A DNA stretch of 6,622 nucleotides from JANQUM01 sp047630355 (GTDB taxonomy: Bacteria > Bacteroidota > Bacteroidia > Cytophagales > Spirosomataceae). Shown here in pieces: positions 1-5,265 of this stretch; positions within the stretch are counted from its first letter, which is position 1, and each line of letters begins with the position of its first letter. Below the pieces are notes generated by a model, which did no database searches, was not told the DNA's origin, and was given only the letters and a program-made list of their open reading frames with translations. Position numbers and translations under genes: made by a program. The stretch is taken from contig JBLHXN010000167.1 in the NCBI GenBank assembly GCA_047630355.1, forward strand, positions 1 to 6,622, given 5' to 3'.

Positions 1-443
1 AAGGTTCCAAGACCGTTTTACCAGCTAAAGCATTCGCTAAAATATCCATGCGGTTAGTTCCGGATCAGGATTGGAAAGAAATTTCGGATTTATTCACCGA
101 ACACTTCAAAGCCATTGCTCCCGATTCAGTAAAAGTAAAAGTAAGTCGTCATCACGGCGGACAGCCCTACGTAACCCCAACGGATTCAATCGGTTATCAG
201 GCGGCGTTTCAGGCAATGGAAGAATCTTACGGCAAAACTCCCGTTCCGACTCGTGGCGGCGGTAGCATTCCAATCGTGGCATTATTCGAAAAAGAACTGG
301 GTTTAAAATCTATTCTATTCGGTTTCGGCCTGGATTCTGATGCTCTTCATTCACCAAACGAACATTACGGCATTTTCAACTTTATGAAAGGCATCGAAAC
401 CATTCCGTTGTTTTACAAATATTTTGCGGAGTTGAATAGGTAA
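1..443 (+). CDS. M20 family dipeptidase (CNDP/carnosinase-like), C-terminal part
   Basis: This is the 3' end of a zinc metallopeptidase gene that begins before the window; the reading frame is already open at base 3 and gives 146 codons before TAA. The visible part holds the end of the dimerisation (lid) domain, with the motif SKTVLPAKAFAKISMRLVP and a GGQPYV strand, and then the return to the catalytic domain. The TRGGGSIP motif (Arg codon at 252) corresponds to the substrate-binding loop of the family, and the His of HSPNEHYG (codon at 348) corresponds to the last di-zinc ligand (His445 in human CNDP2). Family members hydrolyse dipeptides or N-acyl amino acids and are usually about 450-470 residues, so roughly two thirds lies outside. 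The ATG at 48 is an internal Met, not a start. The exact substrate cannot be told from this fragment. Confidence 0.93.
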   Translation, partial: GSKTVLPAKAFAKISMRLVPDQDWKEISDLFTEHFKAIAPDSVKVKVSRHHGGQPYVTPTDSIGYQAAFQAMEESYGKTPVPTRGGGSIPIVALFEKELGLKSILFGFGLDSDALHSPNEHYGIFNFMKGIETIPLFYKYFAELNR

Positions 444-451
444 AATTATAG

Positions 452-478
452 ATGCTAAATAAAGTCACTATTTAGTAT
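452..478 (+). terminator. Weak AT-rich hairpin after the M20 peptidase gene
   Basis: Nine bases after the TAA, ATGCTAAATA (452-461) pairs with TATTTAGTAT (469-478) around a 7-base loop, giving a 10-bp stem with one G-U pair. The stem is almost all A/T and is followed by A residues, not a T-run, so it does not look like a classical intrinsic terminator in the + direction. It may still act as a 3' end structure. Confidence 0.25.
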
Positions 479-510
479 AAAAAAGCAGGGTTTTCATGCT
501 TAGGGTATAA

Positions 511-570
511 CGTCAGTCAGAAGTTCTCGAAGACAGTCCATATGGAGCATTTCGACAGGCTCAATGTGAC
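511..570. repeat. Probable dispersed intergenic repeat (Bacteroidota type)
   Basis: This stretch holds GTTCTCGAAGACAGTCC, the perfect 10-base palindrome TCCATATGGA (537-546) and TTTCGACAGGCTCAATGTGA (551-570). From memory, closely similar strings recur in intergenic regions of Cytophagales and Flavobacteria genomes as short repeats of unknown function. Only one copy is in the window, so repetitiveness cannot be shown here; a search of the host genome would decide. Confidence 0.35.
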
Positions 571-574
571 ATTC

Positions 575-769
575 AAGTCCTATTTAACAGATGAAAAGTT
601 TTATGAACAAGCCCTCTATGAAAAAGTACCGCAACGAAAAGATTGAATATTTAGTCAACAGCAAACGTGAAACTCAGGAGCAAATTAGAGAAGATCTCAA
701 AACAAATCCTGAAAACAGAAAATTGTTGAAAAACTAAGAAAAATGCAGGTCGAGGCCTCCAAAGCCTAA
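575..769 (+). pseudogene. Possible frame-broken remnant of an unidentified gene
   Basis: The gap between the peptidase and murQ contains coding-looking segments in two frames. One frame gives KSYLTDEKFYEQALYEK (575-625) and then runs into a stop at 644. The next frame, open from ATG 591 to TAA 735-737 (48 codons), gives a charged, helix-prone peptide including NEKIEYLVNSKRETQEQIRE. From 719 the first frame reads KIVEKLRKMQVEASKA followed by TAA at 767-769, which resembles a natural C-terminus. Two frame changes would join these into one continuous protein end. This suggests a decayed gene, cut off on its 5' side by the repeat-like sequence at 511-570. The alternative is that the 48-codon ATG frame (591-737) is a genuine small protein. 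I do not recognise the family, and low-complexity A-rich DNA can look coding by chance. Confidence 0.3.
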
Positions 770-796
770 AACATTCAAATCAATACTCAACAATAA

Positions 797-1615
797 ATGA
801 ACCTTCAATCTCTTACCACCGAAGCATCATCCAACCATTCTGATTTAGATAAAAAATCGGTTATGGAATTACTCGTTGGTATTAACAACGAAGACAAAAC
901 CGTGCCGCTTGCCATCGAAAAAGAATTGTCAAAAATCGAAGCACTGATTGAGCAAATCGTACCGAAAATGCAAGACGGCGGACGGTTATTTTACATCGGA
1001 GCGGGAACGAGCGGCCGTTTGGGAATCGTGGATGCCTCAGAATGCCCACCAACTTACGGCGTACCTTTCGGGATGGTTGTAGGAATTATGGCGGGTGGCG
1101 ATTCAGCAATCCGGAAAGCCGTTGAGAACGCCGAGGACGACGATAAACAAGCGTGGATTGATTTGAAAGAACACGACATCAACGAAAAAGATACGGTAAT
1201 CGGAATTGCAGCCTCGGGGCGTACACCTTATGTAATTGGTGGTTTGCGGGATGCCCGAAAAAACGGCTGCCTAACAGGTTGCATTGTTTGTAATGCCAAC
1301 AGCCCCGTTGCAGCAGAAGCGGAGTTTCCTGTATCAGTAGTCGTGGGACCAGAATACGTTACGGGTTCTACCCGCATGAAATCCGGTACGGCTCAGAAAT
1401 TGGTATTGAATATGGTTTCTACTGCCGTGATGATTCGTCTCGGAAAAGTGGTAGGCAATAAAATGGTGGATATGCAACTCTCCAACGAAAAACTCGTGGA
1501 ACGCGGCATCCAAATGGTTATGCACGAAACGGGCGTTGACTACGCTAAAGCAAAAGAATATTTACTAATTAAAGGCAGTGTTAGGAACGCGGTGGAGGCT
1601 TTGGCGGGTGTTTAA
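797..1615 (+). CDS. murQ: N-acetylmuramic acid 6-phosphate etherase
   Basis: MurQ cleaves the lactyl ether of MurNAc-6-phosphate to give GlcNAc-6-phosphate and D-lactate, in the cytoplasm, as part of peptidoglycan recycling or MurNAc catabolism. The 272-residue protein has the SIS (sugar isomerase) fold motifs: GAGTSGRLG (68-76) and AASGRTPYV (138-146), which bind the sugar phosphate. It also has DASECPPT (79-86), whose Glu82 matches the E. coli catalytic Glu83, and Glu113 in ENAEDD, matching Glu114. The GCKR/MurQ family signature GPEYVTGSTRMKSGTAQK is at 184-201. The N-terminal LTTEASSNHSDLD is typical of the family, which supports the ATG at 797; no strong Shine-Dalgarno site is visible. 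It is slightly shorter than the E. coli enzyme (298) but ends naturally. No MurNAc kinase, anhydro-MurNAc kinase or MurNAc transporter gene is adjacent. A 60-residue membrane protein gene follows 27 bases downstream. Confidence 0.97.
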   Translation: MNLQSLTTEASSNHSDLDKKSVMELLVGINNEDKTVPLAIEKELSKIEALIEQIVPKMQDGGRLFYIGAGTSGRLGIVDASECPPTYGVPFGMVVGIMAGGDSAIRKAVENAEDDDKQAWIDLKEHDINEKDTVIGIAASGRTPYVIGGLRDARKNGCLTGCIVCNANSPVAAEAEFPVSVVVGPEYVTGSTRMKSGTAQKLVLNMVSTAVMIRLGKVVGNKMVDMQLSNEKLVERGIQMVMHETGVDYAKAKEYLLIKGSVRNAVEALAGV

Positions 1616-1642
1616 TGCACAATTCTTTCAAAGGGTTAAGTT

Positions 1643-1825
1643 ATGGTTTGGAACATTATGGTTTTCCTCGCTGGTATAATTGTACTAATATTTGCCATCT
1701 ATTACTTTATCGTCGGTCTTGTTAAGAAAGACAAAAAAATGCTTAGTAGAGCGGGCTTATTTTTTGTAGCGATGTGGGTTATCCAGATACTTTTGATAGC
1801 TGTAAATTTATATACTGAATATTGA
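1643..1825 (+). CDS. Small two-helix membrane protein, unknown function
   Basis: This 60-residue protein is almost entirely hydrophobic: one membrane helix at about residues 5-27 and a second at about 38-57, joined by the basic turn KKDKK (28-32). By the positive-inside rule the turn should face the cytoplasm, with both ends outside. The ATG at 1643 is preceded by AAAGGG at about the right distance for a ribosome binding site, which is unusually clear for this window; Met6 is an alternative start. The gene starts 27 bases after the murQ stop on the same strand, so it is probably co-transcribed with murQ, though no functional link to recycling can be read from the sequence. I do not recognise a named family. 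Hydrophobic periodicity, good codon usage and the ribosome binding site argue that it is real. Confidence 0.65.
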   Translation: MVWNIMVFLAGIIVLIFAIYYFIVGLVKKDKKMLSRAGLFFVAMWVIQILLIAVNLYTEY

Positions 1826-1834
1826 AAATCACTC

Positions 1835-1931
1835 AATTCTCCGAATTAACGCTATCTTCGTTGTCCGTGTCCTCACGGACGATAACGAAATAACTTTTTC
1901 AAAACTACTACCTAATTCTCCGAATTCACGC
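1835..1931. repeat. 18-base imperfect direct repeat flanking a hairpin
   Basis: AATTCTCCGAATTAACGC (1835-1852) recurs as AATTCTCCGAATTCACGC (1914-1931): 17 of 18 bases identical, 79 bases apart. The two copies bracket the hairpin at 1857-1889 and together fill most of the spacer between the small membrane gene and the VWA gene. They could be a duplicated regulatory site, the borders of a small REP-like element, or part of a longer repeat found elsewhere in the genome. Confidence 0.6.
1857..1899 (+). terminator. Hairpin plus T-run, probable terminator of the murQ unit
   Basis: GTCCGTG (1863-1869) pairs perfectly with CACGGAC (1874-1880) around the loop TCCT. The stem continues outward as TTCGTT (1857-1862) with AACGAA (1884-1889) across a 3-base bulge (1881-1883), for 13 bp in all. 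A run of five T follows at 1895-1899. Position 32 bases after the stop of the small membrane gene fits a terminator for murQ and its follower. The core GTCCGTGTCCTCACGGAC also resembles REP-type palindromes I recall from Cytophagales intergenic regions, so it may be a repeat as well. Confidence 0.6.
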
Positions 1932-1972
1932 GAACTCAATAAGTGCTTTTCATTTACTAACTCCTAAACAAT

Positions 1973-2962
1973 ATGCCCGAATGGCTTTCACTTCGTTGGT
2001 TTTTGCCGAGTGTTCTGACTAATTTTCATTGGGATGAGAAGTGGTATTTATACGCCATTGCCGGCATACCTCTGCTATTTGTTATTCGGTGGCTTTTTTA
2101 CAACCGAAATAACCAACGGCTCGGTCTGAGTTTGACCAATACTTACTTAAAAACCGACTGGATTAGTTACTTGCGTTACGTCGTACCAATTATGTTTTCG
2201 TTGGGAATTGCGTGCGTACTAATGTCATTGGCAAGACCGCAAAAGGTCTCCGAAAGTACCGAAAACTACGCCGAGGGAATTGATATTATGTTGGCGTTGG
2301 ACATCTCTGATTCTATGCTCGAACAAGATTTACAACCTAACCGCTTAGAAGCCGCCAAAGAAGTTGCCCGTGAATTTATTGAAGGACGATTAAACGACCG
2401 TATTGGATTAGTTATCTTTTCGGGAGAAGCCCGGTTAATAAGCCCGTTAACTACTGATTATGAATCGCTTAACGAACAAATAAACGATATTCAGAATAAC
2501 TTAATAGCTACCGCCGGAACAGCAATTGGCAGTGCGTTGGCAACGTGTATCAACCGTTTGCGGGATGTTTCGGGAAGTAGTAAAGTGGCAATTCTACTGA
2601 GTGACGGCAGTAATACAAGTGGGCAACTTGACCCGCTTACCGCCGCTGATTTAGCAAAGTTTTTCAATATCAGAATTTACACAATAGCCATTGGAAAAGA
2701 CATAAACGGCGGCGAATTAAACGAATCATCTTTGCGTGAAATTGCGAAAGAAGGGAACGGGAAATTTTTTAGAGCCACGGATAATGCTACGCTCGAGAAT
2801 ATTTTTGAGCAGATAAATAAAATAGAGAAGATAGAAATCAAGAATAATGTGCAACGTGATGTACAAGACTACTACTACATTTACCTCAATTGGGCAATCA
2901 TATTTTTCCTGATCGCATTCACGCTCAAAAATACTTTCTTAGGGAATATTACGGAAGATTAA
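1973..2962 (+). CDS. batA: BatA-like membrane-anchored VWA domain protein
   Basis: This 329-residue protein has the layout of BatA from the Bacteroidota aerotolerance (bat) operons: two N-terminal membrane helices (about 24-43 and 68-87), a von Willebrand factor A domain (about 103-290), and a C-terminal helix (about 302-318). The VWA part would face the periplasm. The metal-ion-dependent adhesion site is intact: DxSxS at Asp110, Ser112 and Ser114, Thr183 in TAGTAIGSAL, and Asp211 in LLSDGSNTSG. PNRLEAAKEVAREFI and RIGLVIFSGEA are typical of the family. Bat proteins have been linked to oxygen tolerance and envelope stress, but no molecular activity is firmly established. Here it stands alone: there is no MoxR ATPase, DUF58 protein, BatB, or BatC/D/E in the window, so it may be a paralogue and the symbol is by family only. 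Its stop overlaps the stop of the convergent gene by four bases. Confidence 0.87.
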   Translation: MPEWLSLRWFLPSVLTNFHWDEKWYLYAIAGIPLLFVIRWLFYNRNNQRLGLSLTNTYLKTDWISYLRYVVPIMFSLGIACVLMSLARPQKVSESTENYAEGIDIMLALDISDSMLEQDLQPNRLEAAKEVAREFIEGRLNDRIGLVIFSGEARLISPLTTDYESLNEQINDIQNNLIATAGTAIGSALATCINRLRDVSGSSKVAILLSDGSNTSGQLDPLTAADLAKFFNIRIYTIAIGKDINGGELNESSLREIAKEGNGKFFRATDNATLENIFEQINKIEKIEIKNNVQRDVQDYYYIYLNWAIIFFLIAFTLKNTFLGNITED

Positions 2963-3654
2963 ATAAAGAAACCAAGTCTGAATACGAACGGTGAATCACC
3001 TCCGCCAATTCTTTGAGGACTGATATAACCACGGTTTGGAGCACCTAAATTATACATCACCGAGATAAAACTCCCGCCTTGTTCACGGGTACGTCCCTGA
3101 TAAAAACCGAGTCCGATTAAAGGTGAGCCTTCCCACTTACGTCTGTATTCGGGAGCTACCGGTGGGGCAACAGTAGGCTCAAAGTAAGAATAAAATTCAC
3201 GTTCGTCGGCGTTTACAAACTCATATTCTAAATGAGCAAAAACAGACCTCCATATTGGCTGCCGCAAAAATAAGGTAGGTCCAACGGCAAATTGACTGTC
3301 GTTCCCCTGAAATGAGCCTTGGTAGTTTATTGTAGCTCCGAGTCCGGCAATGGTTCCCGCCTTTGTAATTTCATAACCCGCCATTGGGGTTAGGCTAAGA
3401 TTAAATGATCCGAAAAAGCCACCCCAGATGTTTCCACCGTAGTGGACTTTTTCGAGCCATTCTGGACGCTCTTTTTTTCCTTTTAACTCTATTTCCTGCT
3501 TTTCAGAATCACTGAGTGGTTCTTCCTGTGGCATTATTTGAGCGACTGAGACAGTCGAAAACAAAAAACAGATAAGAGCGGTGGTCAAGGCAAAGTTGCT
3601 CAACGCCTCTTGCTTCTTACGCTGTGTTTTCATTTTAAAAGGAAGTTTACGCAT
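2959..3654 (-). CDS. Probable outer-membrane β-barrel protein, unknown function
   Basis: The 231-residue product begins with a basic stretch and a hydrophobic core (about residues 21-35) ending in SVAQ, a typical signal peptide cut near residue 38. A short acidic, Glu/Lys-rich segment follows. The rest consists of alternating strands rich in Gly, Tyr and Phe (GGNIWGGFFGSFNLSLTP, LGATINYQ, SVFAHLEYEF, LIGLGFY) and ends in FRLGFFI, like the C-terminal β-signal of outer-membrane barrels. I infer an 8- to 10-stranded barrel. The start is uncertain: ATG at 3654 (used here) overlaps the upstream gene by 8 bases and gives a long basic n-region; ATG at 3633 would give a more standard signal peptide and a 13-base gap; a TTG at 3657 is also open. 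The gene overlap implies co-transcription and translational coupling with 3647-4141. The stop overlaps the batA stop with no terminator between. Confidence 0.8.
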   Translation of the reverse strand: MRKLPFKMKTQRKKQEALSNFALTTALICFLFSTVSVAQIMPQEEPLSDSEKQEIELKGKKERPEWLEKVHYGGNIWGGFFGSFNLSLTPMAGYEITKAGTIAGLGATINYQGSFQGNDSQFAVGPTLFLRQPIWRSVFAHLEYEFVNADEREFYSYFEPTVAPPVAPEYRRKWEGSPLIGLGFYQGRTREQGGSFISVMYNLGAPNRGYISPQRIGGGDSPFVFRLGFFI

Positions 3655-4141
3655 CAATAAGTTCTTTATGTTGCTTGGTAATTTGGGTCGTTTCTGCCAC
3701 TAAAGATTCGATCGAAATGGCTTCAATTAACCGTTCTTCGAGCATATTTGCCCATTCAGTCATATAAACGACCACATCGTCTCTATAATTGCGGCGAAGG
3801 TTACGTTTATCAAGTGGTAACCGCTGCAAGACAGTTTGGTCAGATAAATACTCTAAGTTTTGTAAATCTTCGACGGAAAAACCGAAAGATAGTAACTCAA
3901 AGATAATCAAATCCATTGGCATGCCGCTGGATTCACAATAATCGTTCAGTTGCTCACTCCAATCACCGCTATTTTGCAGGGCGTAAGCGTGAATTTGAGC
4001 TTTCGAGAATTTAGTTATTTCCTGGGCTAAGTTACCGCAATTGCAACTTCCCATGTGTCCCCACATATACGGGCTTCCCTGATTCAATTTCTTTGTTGTA
4101 TTACGCAATGCTTCTACTACTTCTAATGTTGCTCGTGCCAT
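3647..4141 (-). CDS. Uncharacterised protein with H-x3-C-x-C-G motif
   Basis: This 164-residue, cytoplasmic-looking protein has no signal peptide or membrane helix. Near the N-terminus, PYMWGHMGSCNCGNLAQEIT (24-43) carries His29, Cys33 and Cys35 in the pattern H-x3-C-x-C-G. With His51 and Cys69 (in NDYCESSGMP) they could form a metal or iron-sulphur site; this is inference from residue spacing only. The remainder looks helical, with a charged end (RDDVVVYMTEWANMLEERL). I recall similar unannotated proteins in other Bacteroidota but no named function. I chose ATG 4141 (MARATLEVVEALRN) over a TTG at 4198, because the extra 19 residues read like A-rich leader and lack family-like sequence. The gene lies directly upstream of, and overlaps, the β-barrel gene, so the two probably form one transcript. 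An A-rich leader, not a Shine-Dalgarno site, precedes the ATG. Confidence 0.82.
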   Translation of the reverse strand: MARATLEVVEALRNTTKKLNQGSPYMWGHMGSCNCGNLAQEITKFSKAQIHAYALQNSGDWSEQLNDYCESSGMPMDLIIFELLSFGFSVEDLQNLEYLSDQTVLQRLPLDKRNLRRNYRDDVVVYMTEWANMLEERLIEAISIESLVAETTQITKQHKELIDA

Positions 4142-4371
4142 GGTTTTAATTATTTTATTGTAGTGTTTTAATTTTTTCGTGAAAGCTATATTAGTCAAGT
4201 CGTTTTTTCAAAGACTTTATTTCCGCTAAAGAAGCAACTATTAAATGATAACCATTCTTATATGTTTTCAACAGCCCATTTTCTGTTGAACGGATAGATT
4301 TTGTGGCGTCTTTTTAATGGCAAACTTACCGTTAAGTGTTTTTGTTTGAAAACGAACTTACACTTTTTTTC

Positions 4372-4396
4372 GGAATATAATCATCTAAAAAGTCAT
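4372..4396 (+). promoter_or_regulatory. Candidate ECF-type promoter of the FAS1 gene
   Basis: GGAAT (4372-4376), 14 bases, then AGTCAT (4391-4396) resembles an ECF sigma -35/-10 pair (GGAAC and GTC cores). The same layout, GGAAC-N14-CGTAAC, occurs at 5120-5144 upstream of the sigma gene. It would leave a 5' leader of about 60 bases before the ATG at 4462. The motif is short and the spacing slightly less than the usual ECF spacing, so chance is quite possible. Confidence 0.25.
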
Positions 4397-4412
4397 GGCA
4401 TGCGTAATTGAG

Positions 4413-4427
4413 TTGTAAGTTTTACAA
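4413..4427. promoter_or_regulatory. Perfect inverted repeat TTGTAA-N3-TTACAA, candidate operator
   Basis: TTGTAA (4413-4418) and its exact reverse complement TTACAA (4422-4427) are separated by GTT, 34 bases before the FAS1 ATG. A dimeric transcription factor site is the natural reading; in the transcript it could form only a small hairpin. No regulator for it is identifiable in the window. Confidence 0.35.
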
Positions 4428-4461
4428 ACATCACAATTCAAATAACTACAATTTTATTGCC

Positions 4462-5019
4462 ATGAAAAAAACATTCAAATCAATTCTTACCGTATTAAGT
4501 TTAACCGCCGTTGCGTTTATCTCTAATGCCCAGTCTGTAATGGTAGGCGGTGCCGCAATGTACCCCACAAAAAACATTATCGAGAACGCCGTAAACTCTA
4601 AAGATCATACCACATTAGTAGCCGCCGTGAAAGCCGCTGACTTGGTAGATGCTTTATCCGGTAAAGGTCCGTTCACGGTATTCGCACCCGAAAACTCGGC
4701 GTTCGACAAACTTCCCGAAGGAACGGTAGGAACATTGGTGATGCCTGAGAATAAAGCTACATTGAGTGGCATTCTGACTTACCATGTATTATCTGGAAAA
4801 TACGATGCAGCAGATTTGATGAAAGCAATCAAAATGGGCAACGGAAAAGCAACAATGAAAACACTTCAGGGAGAGGAGCTTACTTTTAAGATGAAAGGAA
4901 AGAAGAAAATTGAAGTGATGGACGCGAAAGGCGGAACTGCCTTAGTAACAATCCCAAATATTTACCAATCGAATGGCGTAATTCATTCAATAGATACGGT
5001 ATTGATGCCAGGGATGTAA
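4462..5019 (+). CDS. Secreted fasciclin (FAS1) domain protein
   Basis: The 185-residue protein starts with a clear signal peptide (MKKTFKSILTVLSLTAVAF, then ISNAQ; cut near Ala23) and then has a single FAS1 domain of about 140 residues. The conserved blocks are present: GPFTVFAPENSAFDKLPEGT (69-88, H1 box), LTYHVLSGKY (105-114, with the family YHVL), and GVIHSIDTVLMP (172-183, H2 box). FAS1 domains mediate adhesion or act as small extracellular matrix proteins. There is no lipobox Cys, so the product should be periplasmic or released. ATG 4462 was chosen over a TTG at 4408, because only the ATG places the signal peptide at the N-terminus. It has its own strong terminator and lies upstream of an ECF sigma/anti-sigma pair on the same strand. 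By analogy with mycobacterial MPT70/MPT83 under SigK-RskA, it is a likely target of that pair; this is inference. Confidence 0.95.
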   Translation: MKKTFKSILTVLSLTAVAFISNAQSVMVGGAAMYPTKNIIENAVNSKDHTTLVAAVKAADLVDALSGKGPFTVFAPENSAFDKLPEGTVGTLVMPENKATLSGILTYHVLSGKYDAADLMKAIKMGNGKATMKTLQGEELTFKMKGKKKIEVMDAKGGTALVTIPNIYQSNGVIHSIDTVLMPGM

Positions 5020-5022
5020 CTT

Positions 5023-5072
5023 TAAAAGCGAAAGTTTGATTTAAAATCAATTTATCCAAACTTTCGCTTTTA
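5023..5072 (+). terminator. Strong terminator of the FAS1 gene, 16-bp stem
   Basis: Four bases after the FAS1 stop, TAAAAGCGAAAGTTTG (5023-5038) pairs without mismatch with CAAACTTTCGCTTTTA (5057-5072) around an 18-base AT-rich loop. The A-run on the left and T-run on the right make it look like an intrinsic terminator able to work in both directions. It separates FAS1 from the sigma gene, implying separate promoters. Confidence 0.85.
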
Positions 5073-5087
5073 CTATCAAAACAATGT

Positions 5088-5112
5088 AATTATACGCTCA
5101 TAGCGTGTAATT
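5088..5112. promoter_or_regulatory. 25-base near-perfect palindrome upstream of the sigma gene
   Basis: AATTATACGCT (5088-5098) and AGCGTGTAATT (5102-5112) are reverse complements at 10 of 11 positions (the exception forms a T-G pair), around the centre CAT. It lies 15 bases beyond the FAS1 terminator and 8 bases before the candidate -35 GGAAC at 5120. Without a T-run it fits an operator or an RNA hairpin better than a second terminator. Confidence 0.4.
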
Positions 5113-5119
5113 GATGCGA

Positions 5120-5144
5120 GGAACGATTTTCTATAGTTCGTAAC
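5120..5144 (+). promoter_or_regulatory. Candidate ECF-type promoter of the sigma/anti-sigma operon
   Basis: GGAAC (5120-5124), 14 bases, CGTAAC (5139-5144) fits a general ECF -35/-10 pattern and matches in spacing the candidate upstream of FAS1 (4372-4396). It would give a leader of about 120 bases before the TTG at 5266. ECF operons are often autoregulated, which would fit, but the match is weak and unsupported by data. Confidence 0.25.
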
Positions 5145-5190
5145 TTTCCAGCCAATTTCTGATTCACGATTCCCCAAAGTGATAATCAGC

Positions 5191-5210
5191 AAACAAAAAG
5201 TTTTTTGTTT
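5191..5210. repeat. AT-rich inverted repeat in the sigma gene leader
   Basis: AAACAAAAA (5191-5199) and TTTTTGTTT (5202-5210) are exact reverse complements with two bases between, 55 bases before the sigma start codon. Homopolymer-rich arms make chance likely; a leader hairpin or protein site is possible. Confidence 0.3.
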
Positions 5211-5265
5211 AGAAATGTTTTCGGACATTTAGCGAGGAAAAGTCACCACAAAAACATTTAAAGTT

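Larger units (their letters stand above)
4142..4461. other. Divergent intergenic region between the CNCG-motif gene and the FAS1 gene
   Basis: This 320-base AT-rich spacer must hold the promoters of both diverging units. On the - strand a frame is open from 4313 to a TAA at 4191-4193. It reads 40 residues, ending in a plausible peptide HLIVASLAEIKSLKKRLD, but has no ATG; the only common start is TTG at 4271 (26 residues). It may be a gene fragment or a small protein with a non-ATG start. The right half holds the ECF-like motif at 4372-4396 and the inverted repeat at 4413-4427, listed separately. No RNA gene is recognisable. Confidence 0.5.

Noticed and set aside
71..265. 64-codon + strand frame inside the M20 peptidase gene
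   Set aside because: It lies out of frame within a clearly coding M20 sequence and has low-complexity Ser/Arg composition.
1334..1525. 63-codon - strand frame inside murQ
   Set aside because: Antisense to the conserved MurQ signature region; no recognisable protein features.
4142..4198. TTG start at 4198 adding 19 residues to the CNCG-motif protein
   Set aside because: The extension is A/T-rich leader in character and MARATLEVVEAL at 4141 is a natural N-terminus.
4408..4461. TTG start at 4408 adding 18 residues to the FAS1 protein
   Set aside because: It would place 18 polar residues before an otherwise perfect signal peptide, and it overlaps the inverted repeat at 4413-4427.
4404..5114. 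GTAATTGA shared by the FAS1 and sigma leaders
   Set aside because: Only 8 bases, and on opposite sides of the candidate promoter motif in the two leaders, so no consistent architecture.
4339..5225. TTTTTGTTT followed by TTTTCGGA in both the FAS1 and sigma leaders
   Set aside because: The gap between the two strings is 19 bases in one leader and 7 in the other, so they cannot be the same promoter layout; AT-rich coincidence is likely.
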